A DNA stretch of 15,344 nt, taken from assembly GCA_016188105.1 (NCBI GenBank), contig JACPIL010000044.1:1-15344 (forward strand), in the 5' to 3' direction. The stretch's first letter is position 1. Each line of letters starts with the position of its first letter. Made by a program: the position numbers and the translations under genes. Shown in pieces: positions 7,098 to 14,291 of the stretch. Origin of the DNA: Candidatus Woesearchaeota archaeon. Lineage in GTDB: Archaea; Nanobdellota; Nanobdellia; Woesearchaeales; GW2011-AR9. The notes under the pieces are model-generated. The model made no database searches. It saw only the letters and a list, made by a program, of their open reading frames with translations, and was not told the DNA's origin.

Positions 7098-7868
7098 TTA
7101 TGCTGCAATATGGTCTAAAAGATTTCTCCATCCTTTTACTGCAACTGAATCCGTTCTTTCACGATACCAGGATAAAGATTCATTCATATATCTCTCATCT
7201 AACTCATTGCCAAAATGTCTTGTAACTGCCTTAATATCAAAAATATCGGCATTAAGCCTAATTTGAGCTAATAGGCGAGCTGCTTCTTTTGGGGTAACAG
7301 AAAATTGGGATATTTCAAAATCTTCTTTAGCTCCATTTAATTTTTCCTTCAACGTATCTAAATCATATTCTGGTAAAACTAAGCCATATTCGCGAACAAA
7401 AGTAGTGCTTCTAACCAGCTTATGGGCAATAAGATCCTCATACGAAATTAGTCTAAAATCCATCCCTTGATAAGGGACAACTCTTGCATGTTCAACTTCT
7501 TTTTCCAAAATACCTTTTCGTTCTTCAAATTTCCTCATGCTTCTACGAGGGATCTGAACTATAAGATGATCGTCGTCTCTTTCCACATGCGCATCCATAG
7601 TTTGGTGGCTTTTTCTAATAAGTAAACTATACCCACGTTGAGAAAGATCATGAAAACGTTCCTCAACAGAGGCTCTAAAACCCGCTGGATTCATGAATTG
7701 AGACGAAGTAACATCTATGTCAGAAGTTGTACGATGATATTCAGCAGGCAGGGTAAATTGAAGACTAATCCCTCCCCCAATATAACTCTGCGAGAAAGGA
7801 TTGTGGCCCAGACAAGCTAAAACATCCTGTACTATACCGCTTTTTATGGTATGGTGATACCTTTTCAT
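7098..7868 (-). CDS. AbiEii-like nucleotidyltransferase
   Basis: 256 residues with the pattern of the AbiEii/MNT-type nucleotidyltransferase superfamily. A Gly-rich GGGIS loop (31-35) is followed by RTTSDID (46-52), whose D50 and D52 would bind metal. A second conserved block, ISYEDLIAHKLVR (141-153), contains the candidate catalytic Lys150. A further acidic position lies in DIFDIKAV (D211 region), before a helical C-terminus. Some members are toxins of type IV-like toxin-antitoxin systems that transfer nucleotides to RNA; others have unknown roles. No AbiEi-type antitoxin gene is adjacent, so this is an orphan and the toxin role is only inferred. It has its own leaderless-type promoter and lies between conserved housekeeping operons, suggesting acquisition. 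Confidence 0.8.
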   Translation of the reverse strand: MKRYHHTIKSGIVQDVLACLGHNPFSQSYIGGGISLQFTLPAEYHRTTSDIDVTSSQFMNPAGFRASVEERFHDLSQRGYSLLIRKSHQTMDAHVERDDDHLIVQIPRRSMRKFEERKGILEKEVEHARVVPYQGMDFRLISYEDLIAHKLVRSTTFVREYGLVLPEYDLDTLKEKLNGAKEDFEISQFSVTPKEAARLLAQIRLNADIFDIKAVTRHFGNELDERYMNESLSWYRERTDSVAVKGWRNLLDHIAA

Positions 7869-7889
7869 AGGAGGATTATCCTTTCTTTC

Positions 7890-7899
7890 TTTATAAATT
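7890..7899 (-). promoter_or_regulatory. TATA box of the nucleotidyltransferase gene
   Basis: On the minus strand AATTTATAAA is centred about 26 bases before the ATG at 7868, so a leaderless transcript is expected. There is no Shine-Dalgarno: the bases next to the ATG read CCTCCT, the opposite of one. Confidence 0.55.
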
Positions 7900-7931
7900 T
7901 TACCCTAATTTTCACTCAGAAGTAACAACAC

Positions 7932-8246
7932 TTACAAGTCTACCATTTCAATCTCAATATTCAAACCTTCCGGAATAGGAACTCTCATAACTAAACGTAA
8001 AGTTCTTTCATCTGCACTTAGATCGATCATACGCTTGTGAACTCTCATTTCATACCTTTCCCAGGAGGCCTTACCTTCCCCAGAAGGAGATTTACGGGTA
8101 GTTACTTTCAATTTCTTAGTTGGAAGAGGAACAGGACCATGCAACTTTACTCCAGTCTTATCAGAAATATCTTTAATATCGGCGCATACTTTATTGATCT
8201 TGTCAATATCGGTACTGGCTAATTTTATACGTGCTCTTTGTGCCAT
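7932..8246 (-). CDS. rps10: 30S ribosomal protein S10 (uS10)
   Basis: Component of the small-subunit head, 104 residues, normal for archaeal S10. The sequence runs MAQRARIKLASTDIDKINKV, then GPVPLPTKKLKVTTRKSP (about 38-55, the conserved loop reaching into the subunit), and ends in IEIEMVDL. ATG at 8246 is chosen over the in-frame GTG at 8264, because family members begin at M-[A/S]-x-x-A-R-I and GAAGGT lies a few bases upstream. Archaeal S10 usually follows the EF-1alpha gene, as here. The 74-base gap and the hairpin/T-tract after EF-1alpha suggest it may also have its own promoter. Confidence 0.95.
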   Translation of the reverse strand: MAQRARIKLASTDIDKINKVCADIKDISDKTGVKLHGPVPLPTKKLKVTTRKSPSGEGKASWERYEMRVHKRMIDLSADERTLRLVMRVPIPEGLNIEIEMVDL

Positions 8247-8277
8247 GATTTTTGATACCTTCACACAATAAACTTTC

Positions 8278-8290
8278 CGTTTATTATGCG
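8278..8290 (-). promoter_or_regulatory. Possible TATA-like box for S10
   Basis: On the minus strand GCATAATAAACGG lies about 38 bases before the S10 ATG, leaving a short leader that contains GAAGGT. This is a weak match; read-through from EF-1alpha is the alternative. Confidence 0.25.
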
Positions 8291-8300
8291 ATTATGAAAG

Positions 8301-8332
8301 TAATAAATAAAAAAACAAATCTACATTTGTTT
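8301..8332 (-). terminator. Hairpin plus T-tract at the EF-1alpha stop codon
   Basis: On the minus strand AAACAAAT (8325-8332) pairs perfectly over 8 bp with ATTTGTTT (8313-8320) around the tetraloop GTAG. The loop contains the TAG stop codon of EF-1alpha. TTTTATTTATTA follows directly. The stem is AU-rich, so it is weak as a hairpin, but archaeal termination depends mainly on the U-tract. Probably a partial terminator between EF-1alpha and S10. Confidence 0.5.
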
Positions 8333-9613
8333 CTTAACAACATCCATGCACATACCAGCTGCTACAGTAACACCGGAATCTCGAATAGCAAATCTAGACA
8401 TTTGCGGAATAACACTGTTTTTCTCGATAACCAGCGGCTGCATCGGTTTCAGCTTTACGACAGCTGCATCTCCGTTTCGCAGGATATCCTTGTTCTCGGT
8501 AACTTCTTCACCAGTTGCAGGATTAATCTTCTTTATGATCTCTACAAACTGGCAAGCGACCTGTGCAGTGTGAATGTGGAATACTGGTGTGTATCCGACA
8601 GTTACAACGCTAGGGTGCTGCATGATAACGACTTGAGCAGTAAATTCGGTTGCCACAGTCGGAACATTGTCTGCATGGCCTAAAACATCTCCACGTGCAA
8701 TATCCTTCTTTGCAATTCCCCGCACGTTGAATCCAACGTTGTCGCCAGGTAAAGCTTCAGGGACAACTTCGTGGTGCATTTCAATGGTCTTAACTTCTCC
8801 ACCGATACCTTTACCTTCTCTTCCAGGCACAACCATTACTTTGTCACCGATCTTCATAACTCCTGTTTCAATTCTTCCTACAGGAACTACACCGATACCA
8901 GTGATGTTATAGACATCCTGAATTGGCAATCGTAAAGGCAAGTTGGTTGGCTTTTGAGGCACATCAAATTTGTTGATAGCCTCGAGTAAAGTATCGCCAG
9001 TCCACCAAGCTAACTTATCAGATTTCTTGGTGATATTCTCCCCAGGCAATGAAGCGATAGGTAAGAATCTAACTGCATCTACCTTCCATCCTGCCTGAGC
9101 AGCATGCTTCTTAACTTCTTCAACTACTTCCTTATATCTTGATTCCTTGTGATCTACTCCAGAGATATCCATTTTGTTGACAGCAACAATTAATTGTCCT
9201 ACTCCGAAGATCTTGCTTAATCTCAAGTGTTCGATAGTTTGCGCGTTAACTCCGTCGTTAGCTGCTACAACAAGAACTGCGCAGTCAGCTTGAGAAGCTC
9301 CAGTGATCATGTTCTTGATAAAGTCTCGGTGCCCAGGAGCATCGATAATGGTGAAAGAATATTTTGGAGTTTCAAATCTCTTGTGAGAGAGGTCGATAGT
9401 TACCCCTCTTTCCTGCTCTTCTTTAAGAGTGTCCATAACGAAAGCGAATTCAAATCCTTTCTTACCTAATTGCTCAGCCTTTTCTTTCAGCTTTCGCATA
9501 GCCTGTTCGTCAACATTACCAGAGTCGAAAAGCAATCTCCCGACAGTGGTAGATTTACCGTGGTCTACGTGACCGATGAATACAAGGTTGATATGTTCTT
9601 TTGTTCTTGCCAT
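8321..9613 (-). CDS. tuf: Translation elongation factor 1-alpha (EF-Tu homologue)
   Basis: GTPase that delivers aminoacyl-tRNA to the ribosomal A site. It has 430 residues, typical of archaeal EF-1alpha. G1 is GHVDHGKST (14-22), G2 carries RGVTID (69-74), G3 is DAPGH (91-95) and G4 is NKMD (146-149). Domains II and III follow from about 225, with the GVVPVGRIETGVMKIGD stretch and the C-terminal MSRFAIRDSGVTVAAG block. All motifs are canonical. Translation starts at an ATG preceded by GGAGG (9623-9627) at nine bases. It is transcribed from a TATA box at 9682-9691, giving a leader of about 47 bases, and is followed by S10. Confidence 0.97.
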   Translation of the reverse strand: MARTKEHINLVFIGHVDHGKSTTVGRLLFDSGNVDEQAMRKLKEKAEQLGKKGFEFAFVMDTLKEEQERGVTIDLSHKRFETPKYSFTIIDAPGHRDFIKNMITGASQADCAVLVVAANDGVNAQTIEHLRLSKIFGVGQLIVAVNKMDISGVDHKESRYKEVVEEVKKHAAQAGWKVDAVRFLPIASLPGENITKKSDKLAWWTGDTLLEAINKFDVPQKPTNLPLRLPIQDVYNITGIGVVPVGRIETGVMKIGDKVMVVPGREGKGIGGEVKTIEMHHEVVPEALPGDNVGFNVRGIAKKDIARGDVLGHADNVPTVATEFTAQVVIMQHPSVVTVGYTPVFHIHTAQVACQFVEIIKKINPATGEEVTENKDILRNGDAAVVKLKPMQPLVIEKNSVIPQMSRFAIRDSGVTVAAGMCMDVVKKQM

Positions 9614-9635
9614 AGTGATTTTCCTCCGTTTTTTC

Positions 9636-9648
9636 TCGAGTTTCTCGA
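9636..9648 (-). promoter_or_regulatory. Small leader hairpin in EF-1alpha mRNA
   Basis: A perfect 5-bp inverted repeat TCGAG-AAA-CTCGA lies in the predicted 47-base leader, eight bases upstream of the GGAGG ribosome binding site. It could insulate or tune ribosome access. Nothing in the sequence ties it to a ligand. Confidence 0.3.
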
Positions 9649-9681
9649 TGATTATAAACGTAAGCTTTCTTTTTTAGGGTT

Positions 9682-9691
9682 ATTTATAAAG
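9682..9691 (-). promoter_or_regulatory. TATA box of EF-1alpha
   Basis: On the minus strand CTTTATAAAT, with CCGAAAT just upstream as a possible BRE region, predicts a start near 9661. A strong consensus match fits a highly expressed gene. Confidence 0.6.
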
Positions 9692-9793
9692 ATTTCGGTG
9701 GAAACAAATACAATATATGTTTTAGAGGAAAAAGGGAAGTAAAAATCTCCTAATTGATTGTGTCTTAACTCGTAAGTGGTTACAAAAGCAAAG

Positions 9794-9802
9794 ATTTAAA
9801 TA
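9794..9802 (+). promoter_or_regulatory. TATA box of the 9842-10837 operon
   Basis: ATTTAAATA predicts a start near 9823. The leader carries GGAG at 9832-9835, six bases before the ATG at 9842, so this operon uses Shine-Dalgarno initiation rather than a leaderless start. Confidence 0.55.
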
Positions 9803-9841
9803 ACAGCCCTCTTTTAAAGATAAAAAAAGAAGGAGAAAAAA

Positions 9842-10252
9842 ATGACTCAAGACTTAAAACCAAATGTAGTAACCGTGTACGCCGTAGAAACAACCCGTAC
9901 CAAAGAAGACCATGTTTCAAGACTAGGATTTGGTTACTCTTCACCGTTAGAAAAACCCGAAACAACTGTAACATATGATTGGCAAACCCAATTGCATGGC
10001 CAAAGACCAGAAGTGATAGGAAACGGAAATACCAGAGAATCCTTAAGCGAGCTAGCAGAAAACCTGGCGATGAATGTAAAAGCCAATCCTTCTCAGCCAC
10101 ATAACCAAGCAGGAATTCCAGCTTATAGCCTTTCTTACCAAGTCGAAAGAAAAGAAGTGGAATATGGTGGTTCAAAAAGCATTAACAAGCCTCTAACTCC
10201 TGTCGAGCAATTGTTGTTTTCAGGAGCTTTCCAGAAAGCATTGAGAGAATAA
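9842..10252 (+). CDS. Unrecognised 136-residue protein
   Basis: A soluble protein with no signal or membrane segment. The first 110 residues look mostly beta (VVTVYAVETT, then SRLGFGYSSPLEKPETTVTYDW), joined by a helix around TRESLSELAENLAMNVKA (64-81); the C-terminal helix follows LTPVEQLLFSGAFQKAL. I do not recognise the family. The ATG has a good GGAG site, and the stop is followed closely by the next gene, so the two are co-transcribed and may act together. Confidence 0.72.
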   Translation: MTQDLKPNVVTVYAVETTRTKEDHVSRLGFGYSSPLEKPETTVTYDWQTQLHGQRPEVIGNGNTRESLSELAENLAMNVKANPSQPHNQAGIPAYSLSYQVERKEVEYGGSKSINKPLTPVEQLLFSGAFQKALRE

Positions 10253-10264
10253 GTGAGAAAAATA

Positions 10265-10837
10265 ATGGAGATATACATTATTGCAAGCGGGGATAAACAA
10301 ATCTGGGCTATAAATCCTAAAACCAGAGAGAGATTACGCCTCAAATTAGCCAAAGATAGAACAAAAGTTCTCGATGTCTATGCTAGTAATTCAGGAGTAT
10401 ATCACGCCTCTGAACAGATAAGAAAAGAACAGAAGAAAATCAAAGAAAGTCCAACAGAATTTAGTGTTAATTATATTCAAATAGTAGATTCTTTGTCAGG
10501 CAAGACCAGCTTAACTATAAATCCACCTGGCGCAGAATCTCTACCCTTAGAAGAGAGATTGATTCCACTTGATTTTACTTTAGTCAAACGTAATGGTGCA
10601 CTTCTGTACACCTTAAATGGAACTAGCGGAGTTATTTTTCCTAACTGTAACGGCGAAATAGAGCAATCTGGAAAAACCACGGTTGAAGAAAACACACTTT
10701 ATTTTGATGGAAAAAAGATAGCAACTCTTGACGAAAATATTCGGTATGCAAAAGAAGTAGATGCTCAAGCATTTGCTAGAGCATTTAGGATTAAGAACAA
10801 AATAAGGTACGATAAAAATAGAGCATTTTTGGCTTAA
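10265..10837 (+). CDS. Unrecognised 190-residue protein
   Basis: Second gene of a two-gene operon. The in-frame GTG at 10253 would abut the upstream stop, but ATG at 10265 is preferred: the GTGAG at 10253-10257 then serves as ribosome binding site, and the protein starts with a clean strand (MEIYIIASGDKQIWAI). Two regions with a similar rhythm, KQIWAINPKTRERLRL and SGVIFPNCNGEIEQSG followed by TLYFDGKKIATLD, suggest beta-propeller-like or beta-sandwich repeats, but this is weak. The C-terminus is basic. No family is recognised. A hairpin terminator follows. Confidence 0.72.
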   Translation: MEIYIIASGDKQIWAINPKTRERLRLKLAKDRTKVLDVYASNSGVYHASEQIRKEQKKIKESPTEFSVNYIQIVDSLSGKTSLTINPPGAESLPLEERLIPLDFTLVKRNGALLYTLNGTSGVIFPNCNGEIEQSGKTTVEENTLYFDGKKIATLDENIRYAKEVDAQAFARAFRIKNKIRYDKNRAFLA

Positions 10838-10862
10838 CTAAAGAGAGCCAAATCATTTTTTT
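10828..10862 (+). terminator. Intrinsic-type terminator of the 9842-10837 operon
   Basis: TTTGGC (10828-10833) pairs with GCCAAA (10847-10852) across a 13-base loop containing the stop codon, and seven T follow at 10856-10862. A second inverted repeat, AATCAT/ATGATT at 10851-10872, lies between the convergent genes. Confidence 0.55.
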
Positions 10863-10870
10863 AATAATGA

Positions 10871-11281
10871 TTATCCTCGATGTGGTTCCCATCCTTCCGG
10901 ATGCCAGTCGATTACAGATTCACAGACTACACGAGGTAAATACAAAGCAATATTTTCTTTTTTTGCGGTTTCTCTTCCTCGACGTATTGCATCTTCTAGA
11001 GAAACATTCTCACAAACATCTGCTATATTTTGCCAACCTCGGCACTCTGCTTTTGGACGAAAATCAAAATTCATAAAATAGAAACCATCATGAATTACAT
11101 CATCACGAACAAGTTCCGGCCCTTTTGCAGGATTAAAATCTTTTCTCACAATTACAAAATATACTTTTGGAATGGCGGAGTGAGAATTAACGTAATCTGG
11201 AAGAATTGCTACATGATCATTCATTACCCCGAGATGATCAGGACCTGCCGTTTCAATCTTGGTATCAATATAGTTGCCCAT
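10871..11281 (-). CDS. Unrecognised 136-residue protein at the end of the EF-2 operon
   Basis: Begins two bases after the EF-2 stop codon, with GGAG in the last EF-2 codons as its ribosome binding site, so it is translated from the EF-2 message. The product looks soluble and alpha/beta: a YFVIVRKDF strand (41-49), an FYFMNFDFRPKAECRGW segment (67-83) and a helix SLEDAIRRGRETAKKE (94-109). It ends with the conspicuous WHPEGWEPHRG (126-136), rich in Trp, His and Pro. Four cysteines are present without an obvious zinc pattern. No family is recognised. Co-expression with EF-2 hints at a translation-related role, but this is inference only. Confidence 0.72.
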   Translation of the reverse strand: MGNYIDTKIETAGPDHLGVMNDHVAILPDYVNSHSAIPKVYFVIVRKDFNPAKGPELVRDDVIHDGFYFMNFDFRPKAECRGWQNIADVCENVSLEDAIRRGRETAKKENIALYLPRVVCESVIDWHPEGWEPHRG

Positions 11282-11283
11282 TT

Positions 11284-13482
11284 TTACGCTCCTAATTCTC
11301 CAGAACTCAAACCTTTCCTCTGGATGATCTGCTGTCTGACTTTCTCCTGCAATTCCATCGGCAGCCGTTCAAACATCTGATCAACTAAAGACGAGCTTCC
11401 TCGGCCTTCAGTTCCTGACCGCAGATCGCTGCTCCATCCCAGTAATTCTGCTACCGGCAATTTCGCAACTACCACCACTTGGTCTTCTTCCTGGTTCATA
11501 TCCAATAATTGTCCTCGTTTCGAAGATACTAATTTAGAAATTTCTCCCGTATACTCGGACGGTGCTTCAATTCTCATGATCTGCAACGGCTCAAACATGA
11601 CTGGACCAGCTTGCATCATCGCTCCTCGAATACCTTCCCTGACAGCGGGATACATCTGCGCCGGACCTCGGTGGATGGCATCCTCGTGCAAGGTACAGTC
11701 GATCAAGCTTACTTTTACATTAGTGCACGGCTCTCGAGCTAATGGTCCTTGTTTCATGACATCATCAAACATATCTAACACTAACTCTAAGATTTCGTTG
11801 ATATAAACAATACCCCTGGTTTGATCCATGAACATGTTTCCATGGTAAATTGCTTTTACCATGTTGGCAGTCTTGGCATCCCAGCCTACTTCATCACGCA
11901 GGAAGGAAACTAATTCATCGTTCTTCTTCTTGAATCGTCCTTCTGAGATTCTTCCTTCTTTAAGTCCTTGTACAATCTGTGGTTCCAAAGGTTCGACCAG
12001 GAACATGAGTTTGTTGTGCTTGTTAGGAGACTTCCCCTCAACGTAAGGACTGGTTTTCGTGATAGTCTCACGATAAACTACAATCGGAGAAGACGTTTTT
12101 ACTTCTACGCCCTTCTCAGTGATAATTCTATTCTCGATAATTTCCAAATGTAATTCTCCCATTCCGTGAAGCAGGTTCTGGCCGGTCTCTTCATTAATCT
12201 CAATTTTTACTGATGGATCTTCCCTGCTTACTTTTCGCAGAACTTCGATCAACTTAGGCAGATCTGCTGATTTTTTCGGTTCAATCGCTTTGGTGATGAC
12301 CGGTTCAAAGATGTGCTTCAATTCTTCAAAAGCCTGTTCTGGTTCTAAGGTAATTGTTTCTCCGGCAAATCCTAATACTCCGGAAATTGCTAGAACGTTT
12401 CCAGCAGGAATTGATTCAATTATTTCTGGTTTGATCCCATTATAGATATAGACATTCTGAATACGCTGTTTTTGTTTCGCGTTATTTAGATATACTTCCA
12501 TCCCGCCGCGTAGCGTACCAGAAAACAATCTCCCTGCAGAGATATCTTTTCCTGAACGCGGATCGATAACGATACGAGTAATAACGAAGGCAACCTTTCC
12601 ATTGGGATTAGCGGTAAGCAAATCTTTTCCAAATTCTGATTCTGGATCACCATGCCAGATTTTAGGAATTCGGTATACTTGGGCATCTAATGGATCCGGG
12701 TGATGTTTGATAACCATGTCTAAAATAACTTCATGTAAAGGCGCATTGTTCCAAACCCAGTCTTTACGCTCTGCTTCTTCCAATTCATAAATATGCAAGA
12801 TATCAGCAAACTTAACATTTTTCTTGTGCATGTAAGGGAATGACAAAGCCCAATTTTCTCGAGCGCTGCCAAATGCTACTCCGCCGTCCTGAACGTTTAC
12901 TTTCCATTTCTCTTTGTATTGTGGCTCAGCAATACGTTCGATCATGTTGTTAAACTGAACTACTAAAGCCAGAATTCTTTCTGCAATTTTTTCCAGAGAA
13001 AGTTTTAATTCTTTTACTAATCGATCTACTTTGTTGATGAATAAGACTGGTTTAACTCTTTCACGAAGTGCTTGTCTAACTACTGTCTCTGTCTGTGGCA
13101 TAATTCCTTCAACTGCGCAGATCAAGACTACTGTTCCATCGATAGCTCTCATCGCTCGAGTAACGTTACCACCAAAGTCAACGTGACCGGGAGTGTCAAT
13201 CAGATTGATCAAATATTCATTTCCATTATATTCATGAACCATAGAAACGTTAGCTGCATCTACCGTCATCAATCTTTCCTGTTCATCTAAGTGCTGCCAA
13301 GTAGCCATACCGCCTTCTAATTGTCCAGCGAATTTAGATGACATCATCCCTGCTGCTGCCAGCAAGTTGTCAGTCATCGCAGTTTTACCGTGATGGATGT
13401 GCGCACTGGTCGCGATGTTCCGAACATATTTCGGAGTCTGGGCGATCTTCATTACCTTTTCAGCGAATTTTTCTCCTGCCAT
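11284..13482 (-). CDS. fusA: Translation elongation factor 2 (aEF-2)
   Basis: GTPase driving tRNA-mRNA translocation. It has 732 residues, the usual archaeal length. G1 is AHIHHGKT (27-34), G2 has ERLMT (69-73), G3 is DTPGH (96-100) and G4 is NKVD (150-153). Domains II-V follow, with HGMGELHLE in domain III and the domain IV tip LHEDAIHRGPAQMYP, whose His604 is the expected diphthamide site. Two positions differ from the archaeal consensus. H30 replaces Asp in AHIDHGKT. Switch I reads DEQE-RLMTV where relatives read DEQEQARGITI, about two residues shorter and without the Gly. The ATG has GAGGTT (13491-13496) upstream and lies 35 bases after the NDP kinase stop. In many archaea IF2 rather than EF-2 holds this place. 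Confidence 0.97.
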   Translation of the reverse strand: MAGEKFAEKVMKIAQTPKYVRNIATSAHIHHGKTAMTDNLLAAAGMMSSKFAGQLEGGMATWQHLDEQERLMTVDAANVSMVHEYNGNEYLINLIDTPGHVDFGGNVTRAMRAIDGTVVLICAVEGIMPQTETVVRQALRERVKPVLFINKVDRLVKELKLSLEKIAERILALVVQFNNMIERIAEPQYKEKWKVNVQDGGVAFGSARENWALSFPYMHKKNVKFADILHIYELEEAERKDWVWNNAPLHEVILDMVIKHHPDPLDAQVYRIPKIWHGDPESEFGKDLLTANPNGKVAFVITRIVIDPRSGKDISAGRLFSGTLRGGMEVYLNNAKQKQRIQNVYIYNGIKPEIIESIPAGNVLAISGVLGFAGETITLEPEQAFEELKHIFEPVITKAIEPKKSADLPKLIEVLRKVSREDPSVKIEINEETGQNLLHGMGELHLEIIENRIITEKGVEVKTSSPIVVYRETITKTSPYVEGKSPNKHNKLMFLVEPLEPQIVQGLKEGRISEGRFKKKNDELVSFLRDEVGWDAKTANMVKAIYHGNMFMDQTRGIVYINEILELVLDMFDDVMKQGPLAREPCTNVKVSLIDCTLHEDAIHRGPAQMYPAVREGIRGAMMQAGPVMFEPLQIMRIEAPSEYTGEISKLVSSKRGQLLDMNQEEDQVVVVAKLPVAELLGWSSDLRSGTEGRGSSSLVDQMFERLPMELQEKVRQQIIQRKGLSSGELGA

Positions 13483-13517
13483 AGTGAGTTAACCTCTATT
13501 GTTGTTTTTTTTGATTA

Positions 13518-14006
13518 TCAAAACACATGCGCTTCATGTGCTGTCTTGTATGAATGTAATTCTTCTGCTTTAAACCACAGTGCAATTTCCTGTTTTGCCT
13601 CTTCTGCATTTCCTGAAGCGTGGATTAAATTCTCAATTGCTTTATTTTGTCCATCTGCATAAGCAAAACTGACATGCGCGAAATCGCCGCGGATAGTTCC
13701 CGGCAAGGCACTTTTTGGTTCAGTACCGCCAACTAACTTTCTGACATTCTCAACCGCATTAATTCCTTCCAAGCATAATACCATTACTGGCCCGGTAGTC
13801 ATGAACTTCAACAATACTTGCAATACTTTTTCTCCTCGACGTGCAGCGATATCGTAATAATGTTTCTTGCCAAACTCTTCATTGATCAAAACCATCTTAG
13901 AACCGACCACTTTCAGTCCTGCGTCTTCAAAACGGGAGATCACTCTGCCCATCAATCCGCGCTTCACCGCATCTGGTTTCAGTAAGACAAGAGTTTGTTC
14001 AATCAT
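13518..14006 (-). CDS. ndk: Nucleoside diphosphate kinase
   Basis: Transfers the terminal phosphate between nucleoside triphosphates and diphosphates through a phosphohistidine; keeps GTP supplied to translation factors. It has 162 residues. LVLLKPDAVKRG (6-17) is the family start, GTIRGDF (103-109) lies near the nucleotide, and the catalytic His129 is in NLIHASG. Between GDF and NLIH there are about 16 extra residues compared with short bacterial enzymes. ATG at 14006 is chosen over ATG at 14033 because it places LVLLKPDAV correctly and overlaps the upstream gene by only 8 bases. GGTGGAGG lies upstream inside the previous gene. The L7Ae-S28e-L24e-ndk order is conserved in archaea. Confidence 0.95.
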   Translation of the reverse strand: MIEQTLVLLKPDAVKRGLMGRVISRFEDAGLKVVGSKMVLINEEFGKKHYYDIAARRGEKVLQVLLKFMTTGPVMVLCLEGINAVENVRKLVGGTEPKSALPGTIRGDFAHVSFAYADGQNKAIENLIHASGNAEEAKQEIALWFKAEELHSYKTAHEAHVF

Positions 14007-14289
14007 GGTGTGGGCTTTTCCTCCACCTTTCATAAATTGCGCATAACAAAAAACCTGCCACTACGCCCAATGATCCGGAATAGATATAATCGGGAACAGA
14101 CTCAGGAAAAGACACTGTTTCATTCCTAATTATCTTTCCCAGATGTTGATCTATATCGCCAAGAACTACGCCGAGACAAAGAAATTTTCTCAATCTAGCT
14201 TCAGCTTCCATCGTCATTTCAACAGGTACGTCGTAAGTAAAATTAACTTCTTCACCACGTGACTGAGAAAGACCATAATCCAGCGACAT
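13999..14289 (-). CDS. Small single-pass membrane protein inside the ribosomal operon
   Basis: 96 residues from the ATG at 14289, two bases after the L24e stop; the upstream in-frame ATG at 14334 would overlap L24e by over 40 bases and is less likely. The first 65 residues are mostly polar, with an acidic amphipathic part (EVNFTYDVPVEMTMEAEARLRK begins at 14). The segment 66-86 (YIYSGSLGVVAGFLLCAIYE) is hydrophobic and followed by basic residues (RWRK), implying a membrane helix with a cytoplasmic tail. Its stop overlaps the ndk start by 8 bases. Not recognised; it interrupts the usual L24e-ndk neighbourhood. Confidence 0.7.
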   Translation of the reverse strand: MSLDYGLSQSRGEEVNFTYDVPVEMTMEAEARLRKFLCLGVVLGDIDQHLGKIIRNETVSFPESVPDYIYSGSLGVVAGFLLCAIYERWRKSPHHD

Positions 14290-14291
14290 AC

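Noticed and set aside
8252..9742. Long open frames on the + strand opposite EF-1alpha and in its leader (8252-8683, 9227-9469, 9470-9742)
   Set aside because: They mirror a strongly conserved gene on the other strand, have Cys/Ser/Phe-rich unnatural composition and lack promoters or ribosome binding sites.
11576..13662. + strand open frames opposite EF-2 and ndk
   Set aside because: They are antisense to well-recognised conserved proteins and have no initiation signals.
14007..14033. Upstream ATG (14033) as the ndk start, adding nine residues
   Set aside because: The extension contains the GGTGGAGG that serves as ribosome binding site for the 14006 ATG, and NDP kinases begin close to the LVLLKPDAV strand.
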